Assembly (NCBI RefSeq): GCF_000827555.1
Contig: NZ_CDOI01000173.1
Location: forward strand, 1 to 63,670
DNA from: Capnocytophaga canis
GTDB taxonomy: Bacteria; Bacteroidota; Bacteroidia; Flavobacteriales; Flavobacteriaceae
DNA length: 63,670 bases
Reading direction: 5' to 3'
In this document: piece by piece, positions 18,772-26,754 of the stretch
How the letters are laid out: every line of letters begins with the position of its first letter
Numbering within the stretch: position 1 is the stretch's first letter
Notes under the pieces: generated by a model
The model's input: only the letters and a program-made list of their open reading frames with translations
Database searches by the model: none
Told to the model about the DNA's origin: nothing
Translations under genes and position numbers: made by a program

Positions 18772-18804
18772 CCGCTTGATTATTGAGAATCAAGCGGTTT
18801 TTTT
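18772..18804 (+). terminator. Rho-independent terminator of the porin gene
   Basis: A perfect 10-bp stem CCGCTTGATT (18772-18781) / AATCAAGCGG (18788-18797) with a 6-base loop is followed by seven T (18798-18804), starting 33 bases after the porin stop. Confidence 0.93.
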
Positions 18805-18940
18805 ATGAGTACTTTCAAAATTATTCATCGGATAATATCATTTAGATTACAAATTACAGGTGCAACATCAATAAAGATTTTAAAAACAAAGTGAATCATG
18901 TACCTATTTTTTACTATATTTGCAAGGTAATTAATCAGAT

Positions 18941-19171
18941 ATGAAACAAAAATTGTTCGATTTTCGTTTTTTTTTGGAAAAACACGGATTTGCAGTTTCC
19001 TCCCGAATAGCAGAAAAGCTAGGTGTACGAGCTAAAGATGTACGTATATTTTTCATATACAGCACGTTTGCTACACTCGGAGCTTGGTTCGGAATCTATC
19101 TGTTATTAGCATCTCTATTAAGGATAAAAGACCTATTCTACACCAAACGAAGTTCTGTTTTTGATTTGTAA
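18941..19171 (+). CDS. PspC-like small membrane protein
   Basis: A 76-residue protein with the PspC-type layout: an amphipathic start (DFRFFLEKHGF), then SSRIAEKLGVRAKDVRIFFIY and one membrane segment (ATLGAWFGIYLLLASLL), ending in the tail RSSVFDL that is characteristic of short flavobacterial PspC proteins. PspC domains sense or respond to membrane stress; no function is proven for the short form. A TATATTTG box lies at 18915-18922, about 19 bases before the ATG. It stands alone. Confidence 0.82.
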   Translation: MKQKLFDFRFFLEKHGFAVSSRIAEKLGVRAKDVRIFFIYSTFATLGAWFGIYLLLASLLRIKDLFYTKRSSVFDL

Positions 19172-19398
19172 ATCAACTAGAAAAGCTCAAAAACAGACAT
19201 AGCCTTAAAGGTTAAATCTACCCGGTAAAAATATTTTTACGATTATTTTTAACTTCCCTATCCTTTTCGTATATTTGCACCTCTATTTTTGTCATAAAAC
19301 ATAAGGAAATAAACACTTTATTTCCAAGATATTTGTGTTACAAGATTTACATACATTTTTAGATAATTAATTAATACATAGCATAAAAAATAAACATA

Positions 19399-20481
19399 AT
19401 GAACGAAATAGATTATACATTCATACATAGAGATTTCAAAATTGACAATTTTCCAATGGACAGAGAACGGTTGCTTATCTTGGCTACCGACTATGTAAAA
19501 AACGGAGAGAATCATCTGAAATCTGTCGGAGATTTCTTGTTAAATTGGTTGGATAATCGTGACTTTATTGAAGCAACTACTTCTGGTTCAACAGGTGTTC
19601 CTAAGGTAATACATTTGAAAAAGCAGTTTATGGTCAACTCAGCATTGGCTACAGGTAAATATCTAAATTTATCACCTAAAAATACGGCTCTTTTCTGCTT
19701 ACCAGCTGATTTCATTGCTGGAAAAATGATGATTATCCGTTCTATCATTTTAGGATTGCATTTAGATATCATCCAGCCCTCGTCAATGCCTTTAGCATTA
19801 ACTAACCGTGACTATGATTTCTCAGCGATGATTCCGTTACAAGCTTCAAAGTCGTTGTACGATTTACATCGGGTGAAAAAATTGATTTTGGGAGGAGCTT
19901 CCATCGATGAAGATTTGGAAAACAAATTGCAAAATGTTTCTACACATGTTTACTCTTCATATGGAATGACGGAAACTATCTCACATATTGCAATGCGTAG
20001 AGTGAATCACACCGCTACCCACGAAGAAAGTTACAAAGCACTACCGGGTGTTACCTTTTCACAAGATGACCGAAAATGTTTGGTAATCAACGCACCTCAA
20101 ATCGCGGATCATTTGGTGGTTACGAATGATATTGTGGAACTAATATCTCAAACTGAGTTTATTTGGGTGGGACGTTACGATAATGTAATCAATTCGGGCG
20201 GATTCAAAGTATTTCCTGAAAGTGTGGAGCGTAAAATGAAAAAATATATCAAAAACCAGTACTTTTTAACCAGCGAACCTGACGAAAAACTTGGGGAGAA
20301 AGCGGTTTTATACATAGAAGGTAATGAAAAAGATTATCCAACTTTATCGCATGATTTGTTTGTTGATAAAGATATGTTAAAATTGGAAGTGCCACGAGCT
20401 ATTTATTTTGTTCCAAAATTTGAATACACAGATAACGGAAAAGTTCGAAGAGACGAAACTGTGAAAAAACACAACAAATAA
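19399..20481 (+). CDS. menE: O-succinylbenzoate-CoA ligase (short Bacteroidota form)
   Basis: AMP-forming ligase that activates O-succinylbenzoate with CoA in menaquinone synthesis. 360 residues, shorter than the roughly 450 of E. coli MenE, as is usual in Bacteroidota. The ATP-binding loop TSGSTGVPK lies at about 61-69, SSYGMTETISHIA near 192 and the hinge motif VGRYDNVINSGGFKV near 262. Related AMP-binding enzymes exist, but the short length and motif set fit MenE best. A TATATTTG box at 19270-19277 leaves a leader of about 115 bases. No other men gene is in the window. Confidence 0.88.
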   Translation: MNEIDYTFIHRDFKIDNFPMDRERLLILATDYVKNGENHLKSVGDFLLNWLDNRDFIEATTSGSTGVPKVIHLKKQFMVNSALATGKYLNLSPKNTALFCLPADFIAGKMMIIRSIILGLHLDIIQPSSMPLALTNRDYDFSAMIPLQASKSLYDLHRVKKLILGGASIDEDLENKLQNVSTHVYSSYGMTETISHIAMRRVNHTATHEESYKALPGVTFSQDDRKCLVINAPQIADHLVVTNDIVELISQTEFIWVGRYDNVINSGGFKVFPESVERKMKKYIKNQYFLTSEPDEKLGEKAVLYIEGNEKDYPTLSHDLFVDKDMLKLEVPRAIYFVPKFEYTDNGKVRRDETVKKHNK

Positions 20482-20500
20482 GTATGTTTTTCAGATAGAT

Positions 20501-20548
20501 AAAAAACTCAAAATTCGTGTTTTTATGTGCGTTTTTTGAGTTTTTTTT
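20501..20548 (+). terminator. Rho-independent terminator after menE
   Basis: AAAAAACTCAAAA (20501-20513) pairs perfectly with TTTTGAGTTTTTT (20534-20546) and the T-run continues to 20548, starting 20 bases after the menE stop. The flanking A and T tracts mean it could also work on the other strand. Confidence 0.85.
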
Positions 20549-20718
20549 ATGAAATTTGAGTTCTTTCACATAAAAGTAAATAATGTTTTCCTAAATTCAA
20601 ATTGCGTTATTAATCATCGTAACTACACCAAAAATTGACAAATGTAGCTGATGAATAGAATATGAGAAAGTTTTTTAAAAATATACTCCTGTAAAATAAA
20701 ATTCAGAATCCAAAAAAA

Positions 20719-22554
20719 ATGAATCCTAATTTAAAAAAATTCATACCATATATATACCCATATAAGAAATACGCTTTCTTAAATGTGCTTTTTAATGTAT
20801 TATATGCATTATTCAGTGCTTTGTCGTTTGTATCATTGATTCCCATGTTGGACATTTTGTTTGGAAAGAAAGAGAGCAGGGTTTACGAAGTGCCCACTTT
20901 CTCTGGAAACGTCTCCGATTTAGTGGACTACGGAAAAAAATGGCTAAACTACAAAATTTCGAATATGGTAGGTGAGGATTCTGTATCAGCACTCACTATT
21001 GTCATCTGTTTGGTAATTTTGTTGTTCTTACTGAAAAATTTATTTAACTATATAGCAGTATTTTTCATTACCCATTTGCGAAATGGCGTTTTGAAAGATT
21101 TACGTAACAAACTCTATAAAAAAATTACCAATCTACCGCTTTCCTACTTTTCAGAACAACGAAAAGGAGACATCATAGCTCGTGTGGCTGGTGATGTAGG
21201 AGAAGTTCAGCATTCCTTTTTATCTATATTAGAACTCATTGTACGTGAGCCTCTTACAATTATATTTTCAATTGTAATGATGCTCGGTATCAGTATAAAA
21301 TTAACCATTTTCACTTTTGTATTTATTCCACTTTCAGGGTGGATTATTTCCAAAATAGGAAAATCACTAAAAAAGCAATCCACAAAAGTACAGCAAGAAC
21401 AAGGCAAATTTTTATCACTCATTGAAGAAACAGTCGGCGGATTGCGAGTTGTAAAAGCATTCAATGCCGAAAAAACTTTCCAAAAAAGATTTGAGGAGTC
21501 AACGCATCGTTTTTTTAAATTGGCAAATAATTTAGGTAACCGACAAAACTTAGCCTCGCCCATGAGCGAATTTTTAGGAATATTGATGATTGCTACGCTT
21601 TTATGGTTTGGTGGAACAATGGTTTTGGTGGAAAAAAGTTTAGATGGAGCTGCATTTATCGCTTTTATGGGATTGGCTTACAACATTTTAACCCCTGCCA
21701 AAGCAATTAGCAAAGCCTCGTACGATTTCCGTAGAGGAAATGCCGCAGCCGAACGCGTATTCGAGATTTTGGAATATGACAATCCAATTAAGGAAAAAGA
21801 GAATGCAACCGAAATTTTTGATTTTTCATCAGCTATTTCACTGAAAAACATCACATTCCGATACGGAGAACAAAACGTTTTAACTGATTTTTCATTAGAA
21901 ATTCCCAAAGGAAAAACCATTGCTTTGGTGGGGCAATCGGGAAGTGGAAAAAGTACGATTGCCAATCTTATAACTCGCTTTTACGATGTTAATGAAGGAA
22001 CTATCGAAATCGATGGAATCGACATCAAACAACTAAAAATAAGTCATTTACGCAGACTTATCGGCGTGGTCTCACAAGATTCAATCTTATTTAATGACAG
22101 CATAAAAAACAATTTACTGATAGGAAATCCGACTGCTAACGATGAGGCTATTTTGGACGCATCCAAAGTGGCAAATGCTTACGAATTTATCAAAGACCTA
22201 CCCGAGGGGTTTGACACAAACATAGGTGATTCCGGCAGTAAACTCAGTGGTGGGCAAAAACAACGGTTGAGTATCGCCCGTGCTGTTTTAAAAAATCCAC
22301 CCATTATGATTTTAGATGAAGCCACCTCAGCATTAGATACGGAAAGTGAGCGTTTGGTACAAAGTGCTTTGGAAAATATGATGAAAAATCGAACTTCAAT
22401 TGTTATTGCTCATCGACTTTCAACCATCCAAAATGCGGATTTAATCGTGGTGATGCAAAAGGGGCGCATCGTAGAACAAGGTACTCATGGAGAGTTACTT
22501 GCCAAAGATGGCGTATATCGAAAACTGGTAGAAATGCAATCTTTTGAAACATAA
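20719..22554 (+). CDS. ABC exporter, MsbA-like half-transporter
   Basis: A 611-residue half-size ABC exporter: six membrane segments in the first ~330 residues fused to an ATPase domain with Walker A GQSGSGKST (about 405), signature LSGGQKQR and Walker B ILDEATSALD, plus the H-loop AHRLST. It resembles MsbA-type lipid flippases by layout, but family members also move drugs or peptides, so the substrate is open. An ECF sigma gene begins only 3 bases after its stop, so the four genes to 24067 probably form one transcript. Confidence 0.88.
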   Translation: MNPNLKKFIPYIYPYKKYAFLNVLFNVLYALFSALSFVSLIPMLDILFGKKESRVYEVPTFSGNVSDLVDYGKKWLNYKISNMVGEDSVSALTIVICLVILLFLLKNLFNYIAVFFITHLRNGVLKDLRNKLYKKITNLPLSYFSEQRKGDIIARVAGDVGEVQHSFLSILELIVREPLTIIFSIVMMLGISIKLTIFTFVFIPLSGWIISKIGKSLKKQSTKVQQEQGKFLSLIEETVGGLRVVKAFNAEKTFQKRFEESTHRFFKLANNLGNRQNLASPMSEFLGILMIATLLWFGGTMVLVEKSLDGAAFIAFMGLAYNILTPAKAISKASYDFRRGNAAAERVFEILEYDNPIKEKENATEIFDFSSAISLKNITFRYGEQNVLTDFSLEIPKGKTIALVGQSGSGKSTIANLITRFYDVNEGTIEIDGIDIKQLKISHLRRLIGVVSQDSILFNDSIKNNLLIGNPTANDEAILDASKVANAYEFIKDLPEGFDTNIGDSGSKLSGGQKQRLSIARAVLKNPPIMILDEATSALDTESERLVQSALENMMKNRTSIVIAHRLSTIQNADLIVVMQKGRIVEQGTHGELLAKDGVYRKLVEMQSFET

Positions 22555-22557
22555 AAT

Positions 22558-23097
22558 TTGGACGAAAAAGAGCTCATATCACAACTTCAAAATGAGAAAA
22601 AAAGAGGAAAGGCTTTTGAGATTTTGGTCGATTTGTACCAAAAGCGACTTTATTGGCATATCCGTCGTATTGTAATTTCACACGATGATGCTGATGATGT
22701 ATTACAAGAAACATTTATCAAAATTTTCCGAAGTATTGAAAATTTCAGAGGAGATAGCTCTTTATTTTCATGGATTTACCGCATAGCGACCAATCAAGCT
22801 CTTGATTTTTTGAAAAAGAAAGCTAATGAGAAAAATTGTACTATCGAAGATTTGCAATACGACCGAAGTTCGCACTTAGAAGCTGATACTTATTTTGAAG
22901 GCGACGAAATTGAGCGAAAATTCCAACAAGCCATATCTTCGTTACCTGAAAAACAGCAAATTGTATTCAATATGAAATATTTTGAAGAATTGAAATATGA
23001 GGAAATTTCTGAAATTTTGGGTACTTCAGTGGGAGCGTTGAAATCTTCATATCATCATGCTGTACAGAAAATTAAAAATTATTTAGAAAGTCATTAA
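22558..23097 (+). CDS. ECF-type RNA polymerase sigma factor (TTG start)
   Basis: A 179-residue sigma factor with region 2 (RLYWHIRRIVISHDDADDVLQETFIKIF, SWIYRIATNQALDFL) and region 4 (SLPEKQQIVFNMKYFEELKYEEISEILGTSVGALKSSYHHAVQK). The only start that keeps region 2 complete is TTG 22558, 3 bases after the ABC transporter stop, suggesting translational coupling and low expression. It is followed by a one-span membrane protein and a Spy/CpxP-like protein, which points to an envelope-responsive module. Confidence 0.92.
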   Translation: MDEKELISQLQNEKKRGKAFEILVDLYQKRLYWHIRRIVISHDDADDVLQETFIKIFRSIENFRGDSSLFSWIYRIATNQALDFLKKKANEKNCTIEDLQYDRSSHLEADTYFEGDEIERKFQQAISSLPEKQQIVFNMKYFEELKYEEISEILGTSVGALKSSYHHAVQKIKNYLESH

Positions 23098-23128
23098 ACT
23101 TTTTTACTTTTTTATCGTCTTAGAGGAA

Positions 23129-23620
23129 ATGAACGAAGATAATTTACATATTCAATCGGGAATGCAACTGCCCGAAAATTATTTTGACCAGTTCAAAAAG
23201 AAATTGATGAATAGGGTTGAATTGGAAGAGTATGCACCTAATAAAGAAACATTTATTGTTCCGGAGAAGTATTTTGAGAAGTCAAAACAAGCTATTTTGA
23301 AAGCTACAACGAAAAAAACGAAAACACGGATGTTCTCATTTGTCAGATATGCCGTGGCATCGGTTTTTACAGCTCTCATACTCTCTTCTGTTTGGATGTA
23401 TACATCTCACAATGAAAATAATAACGTTCATTTTTCGGATTTAACTTCGGCAGAGATTCAGGGTTATTTTAGCGATATATATATCGAAGATAAATCTTAC
23501 CTGATAGTTGAAGAATCTGAAGATGTTCACTTAGATAATTTTTTGGTCGGGGACATACAATCCTTTGGAAATATTGACAGTTACTTGTCAGAATACGATT
23601 ATAGATTAGATGAATATTAA
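23129..23620 (+). CDS. single-span membrane protein, putative anti-sigma factor
   Basis: A 163-residue protein with no recognised catalytic motif. A cytoplasmic-looking part contains two related segments (MQLPENYFDQFKKKLMNRVE and FIVPEKYFEKSKQAILKATT), then one membrane segment at about residues 72-94 (FVRYAVASVFTALILSSVWMY) and an acidic outer part. Its place right after an ECF sigma gene and its one-span topology suggest an anti-sigma role; the PxxYF repeat pattern recurs in such Bacteroidota proteins. The function is inferred from context. Confidence 0.7.
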   Translation: MNEDNLHIQSGMQLPENYFDQFKKKLMNRVELEEYAPNKETFIVPEKYFEKSKQAILKATTKKTKTRMFSFVRYAVASVFTALILSSVWMYTSHNENNNVHFSDLTSAEIQGYFSDIYIEDKSYLIVEESEDVHLDNFLVGDIQSFGNIDSYLSEYDYRLDEY

Positions 23621-23635
23621 AAAAAATAGGTAATT

Positions 23636-24067
23636 ATGAAATTGATTTATACTTTCTTGTTATTTAATTTATTTACTTTTTCTGTTTTTGCTCAAAAAGA
23701 GGATAACTATGAGCGTATAAAAACTCTAAAAATAGGATATATCACCGAAGAAGTGAGTTTAACTGCTGAAGAGGCAAAAAAGTTTTGGCCTATATACGAA
23801 AAATATAATAAAATTTTACACGATTTACATACCGAAGCCAAAACGTGTCGTAGACATGGTTTTTCTAAGAAAGAGAATCTGACCGAAAAAGAGGCTTTGG
23901 AAATTTTGAAAAAAGACACTGAATTAGGAGATAAAATTTCAAAAATAAGCAAGGATAAAGATAAAGAACTTTTAAAAGTTATCTCTGCACAAAAATTAGT
24001 ATTATTGAAAAATGCAGAAAGAGATTTTCATAGAAAACTAATGACACAGTACAAAAATTCGAAATAA
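23636..24067 (+). CDS. Spy/CpxP-like periplasmic protein ('sensor of ECF sigma' type)
   Basis: A 143-residue exported protein: signal peptide MKLIYTFLLFNLFTFSVFAQ, then a mostly helical, highly charged domain (YITEEVSLTAEEAKKFWPIYEKYNKIL) resembling the LTxxQ/Spy-like proteins often annotated in flavobacteria as sensors of ECF sigma factors. It starts 15 bases after the membrane protein, completing the sigma / anti-sigma / periplasmic-protein trio. A hairpin terminator follows at 24098. A chaperone or sensing role is plausible but unproven. Confidence 0.72.
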   Translation: MKLIYTFLLFNLFTFSVFAQKEDNYERIKTLKIGYITEEVSLTAEEAKKFWPIYEKYNKILHDLHTEAKTCRRHGFSKKENLTEKEALEILKKDTELGDKISKISKDKDKELLKVISAQKLVLLKNAERDFHRKLMTQYKNSK

Positions 24068-24097
24068 ATACCTACATCTTTGAGGTTGCTTTATAAG

Positions 24098-24137
24098 ACA
24101 ACAAGAGACCGTTTGAATATGGTCTCTTGTTGTTTTG
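24098..24137 (+). terminator. terminator of the ABC-sigma-Spy unit
   Basis: A perfect 13-bp stem pairs 24098-24110 with 24121-24133 around a 10-base loop and is followed by a short T-rich stretch. It lies between the convergent Spy-like gene and msrAB. The minus strand lacks a T-tract, so it mainly fits the plus-strand unit. Confidence 0.78.
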
Positions 24138-24177
24138 TGAACATTTTTATTAGAAGTCCAAATCTAATAAGAAGAAT

Positions 24178-25293
24178 TTATTTCTTCAGCAGTTTCAAAT
24201 AATCACCATAACCTTCCTTTTTCATTTCTTCCTTTGGAATGAAACGCAGAGAAGCACTATTGATACAGTAACGCAATCCTCCCTTGTCCAAAGGTCCATC
24301 TGTAAATACGTGTCCTAAATGAGCGTCACCTGTTTTGCTTCGAACTTCTACACGGGTCATTCCGTGCGATTTATCTATTTTCTCCGCAATGAGTTTTTTA
24401 TCAATCGGTTTGGAGAAACTTGGCCAACCGCATCCCGATTCAAATTTATCTGTTGAAATGAAAAGAGGCTCACCTGTGGTAATATCCACATAAATTCCTT
24501 CGCGAAATTCATTCCAATATTCATTGTGAAAAGGACGTTCCGTAGCGTTTTTTTGTGTAACTTCATACTGAATTTTGGTAAGCTTATCCTTTAATACGTC
24601 ATCGGTCGGTTTTTCGTACATTTTTTTACCGTTTTTAGGCAAAGGATTAGCTTCTTTTGCCACCTGAAACAATTTGGGATTTATGTGACAATACCCATCC
24701 GGATTTTTATCTAAATAATTTTGATGATTTTCTTCCGCATCATAGAAATTTTTCAAAGGCAAATTCTCCACCACAATCGGCTGATTATATTTGGAAGCCA
24801 ATTCGTTAAGTGATTTCTCAATTATTTTTCTATCAGAATCATCAACAGTATAAATCCCTGTGCGATAACGTGTTCCTATATCGTTTCCTTGTTTGTTTAA
24901 ACTGGTTGGGTCGATAGTTTTATAGAATAAATCCAAAAGCAATTGTAAATCAACCTCTTTCGGGTCATAAACAACTTTCACAGCTTCCGTAAATCCCGTT
25001 TTATCGGTATATACTTCTTCATAACTTGGCCTTTGGGTATTTCCGTTGGCATACCCAACTTGAGTGGCAATAACACCACGAATTTGCTTAAAGAAGTGTT
25101 CTGTTCCCCAAAAACAACCTCCCGCAAAATAAATTTCTTTCATATCCTTTTTGTTATTCATTGTTTTGATATCCATATTCTGCTTTTTCATAACTGACTC
25201 TTGAATTTTCACTGATTCCTTTGAGATTTTGCATTGACTTGTAAGCAAAATCATGATAGGCAATACCGCCATAAAAGTAATTATATTTTTCAT
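24178..25293 (-). CDS. msrAB: bifunctional methionine sulfoxide reductase lipoprotein MsrA-MsrB
   Basis: Repairs both epimers of oxidised methionine, here apparently in the periplasm or on the envelope. The 371-residue protein begins with a lipoprotein signal (LLTSQC, Cys21). The MsrA domain has the catalytic Cys in GGCFWG (C60). The MsrB domain has [24 protein letters not shown] and the catalytic Cys in RYCINSASL (C343). The zinc-binding CxxC pairs of many MsrB proteins are absent ([10 protein letters not shown] at that place). It is the last gene of the sigma / anti-sigma / RclC-like / msrAB unit, 19 bases after the RclC-like gene. Confidence 0.94.
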   Translation of the reverse strand: MKNIITFMAVLPIMILLTSQCKISKESVKIQESVMKKQNMDIKTMNNKKDMKEIYFAGGCFWGTEHFFKQIRGVIATQVGYANGNTQRPSYEEVYTDKTGFTEAVKVVYDPKEVDLQLLLDLFYKTIDPTSLNKQGNDIGTRYRTGIYTVDDSDRKIIEKSLNELASKYNQPIVVENLPLKNFYDAEENHQNYLDKNPDGYCHINPKLFQVAKEANPLPKNGKKMYEKPTDDVLKDKLTKIQYEVTQKNATERPFHNEYWNEFREGIYVDITTGEPLFISTDKFESGCGWPSFSKPIDKKLIAEKIDKSHGMTRVEVRSKTGDAHLGHVFTDGPLDKGGLRYCINSASLRFIPKEEMKKEGYGDYLKLLKK

Positions 25294-25312
25294 TTTGACA
25301 TCTAATTTAAAA

Positions 25313-25771
25313 TTATTTTTTTTCTTGTTTTCCTATCAACATTAGGCTGAAACCCAACAATACAAGGTCTTTCAGTATAAAAAAATCTGTAATTGGTAGC
25401 CATTCTACTTTTCGCCACATATTTGGAGTAGTAAACAAATAACTAATTGTTATTAAAAAAGTTACTATCATTCCGTAGGCAGCATATTTTCTCAATTTTG
25501 GAAAAAACGGACTGAGTAAAAGCAATAAAGCCAATGTAATTTCAACGATACCGACAAGATTTGAAACGGCTTGTACACTCATCAAATCGTATGCCCAAAA
25601 TGTTAAGAAATGATTTTCGACCAAAGGTTTTATCGCATTGGCTTCAGCTGTTGTGAATTTGAAAATTCCTATCCAAAATAAAATTAAAGCTGTCCCGAAA
25701 AGAGATACGTAATAGCCTATTTTGTAGATTTTTTCATCCGACAACGGACAATTTGAAATTTGTTTTTCCAT
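25313..25771 (-). CDS. DUF417/YkgB (RclC)-like membrane protein
   Basis: A 152-residue inner-membrane protein with four hydrophobic segments and the DUF417 signature: [19 protein letters not shown] followed by the NLVGIVEI helix and a last helix of the type [17 protein letters not shown]. coli YkgB/RclC belongs to this family and is part of the reactive-chlorine response. Placement directly upstream of msrAB supports a shared role against HOCl or related oxidants; that link is inference. The two are 19 bases apart and certainly co-transcribed. Confidence 0.82.
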   Translation of the reverse strand: MEKQISNCPLSDEKIYKIGYYVSLFGTALILFWIGIFKFTTAEANAIKPLVENHFLTFWAYDLMSVQAVSNLVGIVEITLALLLLLSPFFPKLRKYAAYGMIVTFLITISYLFTTPNMWRKVEWLPITDFFILKDLVLLGFSLMLIGKQEKK

Positions 25772-25866
25772 CTGGTTTAATTATTAAAAGGTTATCTATT
25801 AAAAATGTATGATTAATCGTACATCCTTATAGTCGTTAACTTTTAAAAAACCTGACAAAAAAAGAA

Positions 25867-26145
25867 CTATTTTTTTAAATTTTCTTTCATTTTACGCTTA
25901 AATAACTGAATTTCAGAATGATTAAAAACAACTTTTTTTTCAGTGATTTCTGTATTTTGAAGTGATTTATCCAAAAACATTACTTTTTTGTGATACATTT
26001 TACACAAACGACACAACCGCAGATGTAAAAAAAGACGTATTTTTTCAAAGAAAGAAATTTTCCTTGCTGTTTTCTTTTCAATAAGCAATGAAATTTCACT
26101 ACAAGGCAATATAAAATAATGAATAATTCTGCTAAACATCTCCAA
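25867..26145 (-). CDS. small Cys/His protein, putative zinc-type anti-sigma factor
   Basis: A 92-residue basic protein overlapping the end of the ECF sigma gene by 14 bases. It contains C15 and the motif HLRLCRLC (H-x3-C-x2-C), the core of zinc-containing anti-sigma proteins, after RKISFFEKIRLF. No membrane segment follows, unlike classic membrane anti-sigmas. The overlap and motif strongly suggest it binds the sigma factor, and the thiols could make it redox-responsive, fitting the msrAB cargo downstream. No function has been shown for this form as far as I can tell. Confidence 0.75.
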   Translation of the reverse strand: MEMFSRIIHYFILPCSEISLLIEKKTARKISFFEKIRLFLHLRLCRLCKMYHKKVMFLDKSLQNTEITEKKVVFNHSEIQLFKRKMKENLKK

Positions 26146-26689
26146 ACCAATTAATTTCCAAACATTTTCTGAGCTGCAAACGACTCCTTTGCAATATTTT
26201 CCACATATTAGTCGTTGAAATTTCCATTTCCTGACAGACTACTTCCGTCTTTTTCTCTTCTAAATAATAAAGTTTAACGAGAAACCTCCATCGTTGAGGC
26301 AGTTTTTCGATGCATTCGTCTAAAGCTCGTGAAAAATCTTCCTTTTCTGAGGAATTTTCTGATATTTCTTGCCAAAAGTTTAAGACGCTCTGATCTGTCC
26401 AGATTCCATCTTCATCAAAAAAATCAGAAAGACTCGTACTGACAGGATTTTTATACTTATTCCGATAAAAATCGGCTGTTTTATTGTGAAGAATATTGTA
26501 CAACCACGTAAGTGGACTACTTTTCCCTTGAAAAGATTCAAATGAAGTGTAAGCTACAAGAAAAACTTCTTGCACGATATCAGCCGCATCTTCCTTATCC
26601 GAAACCAAGTATAAAGCCCTATTGAGCAATGACTCTGAATACATTTCAATCCACAGCGTTATTTGTTGGTCTTTTGTTTTATCTACCAT
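26132..26689 (-). CDS. ECF-type RNA polymerase sigma factor
   Basis: A 185-residue sigma factor: region 2 (LNRALYLVSDKEDAADIVQEVFLVAY, PLTWLYNILHNKTADFYRNKY) and region 4 (LPQRWRFLVKLYYLEEKKTEVVCQEMEISTTNMWKILQRSRLQLRKCLE). It heads the unit that continues with a Cys/His anti-sigma candidate, the RclC-like protein and MsrAB, so it likely directs an oxidative-stress response and its own operon. It starts with ATG 26689, 65 bases after the RND permease; a separate promoter could lie in that gap but none is obvious. Confidence 0.92.
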   Translation of the reverse strand: MVDKTKDQQITLWIEMYSESLLNRALYLVSDKEDAADIVQEVFLVAYTSFESFQGKSSPLTWLYNILHNKTADFYRNKYKNPVSTSLSDFFDEDGIWTDQSVLNFWQEISENSSEKEDFSRALDECIEKLPQRWRFLVKLYYLEEKKTEVVCQEMEISTTNMWKILQRSRLQLRKCLEINWFGDV

Positions 26690-26754
26690 CTTTTATTTTT
26701 TGAAATACTAAATAGTCCTTAAAGTGTGAACTTTTCAATTTTTAAACATAAAGA

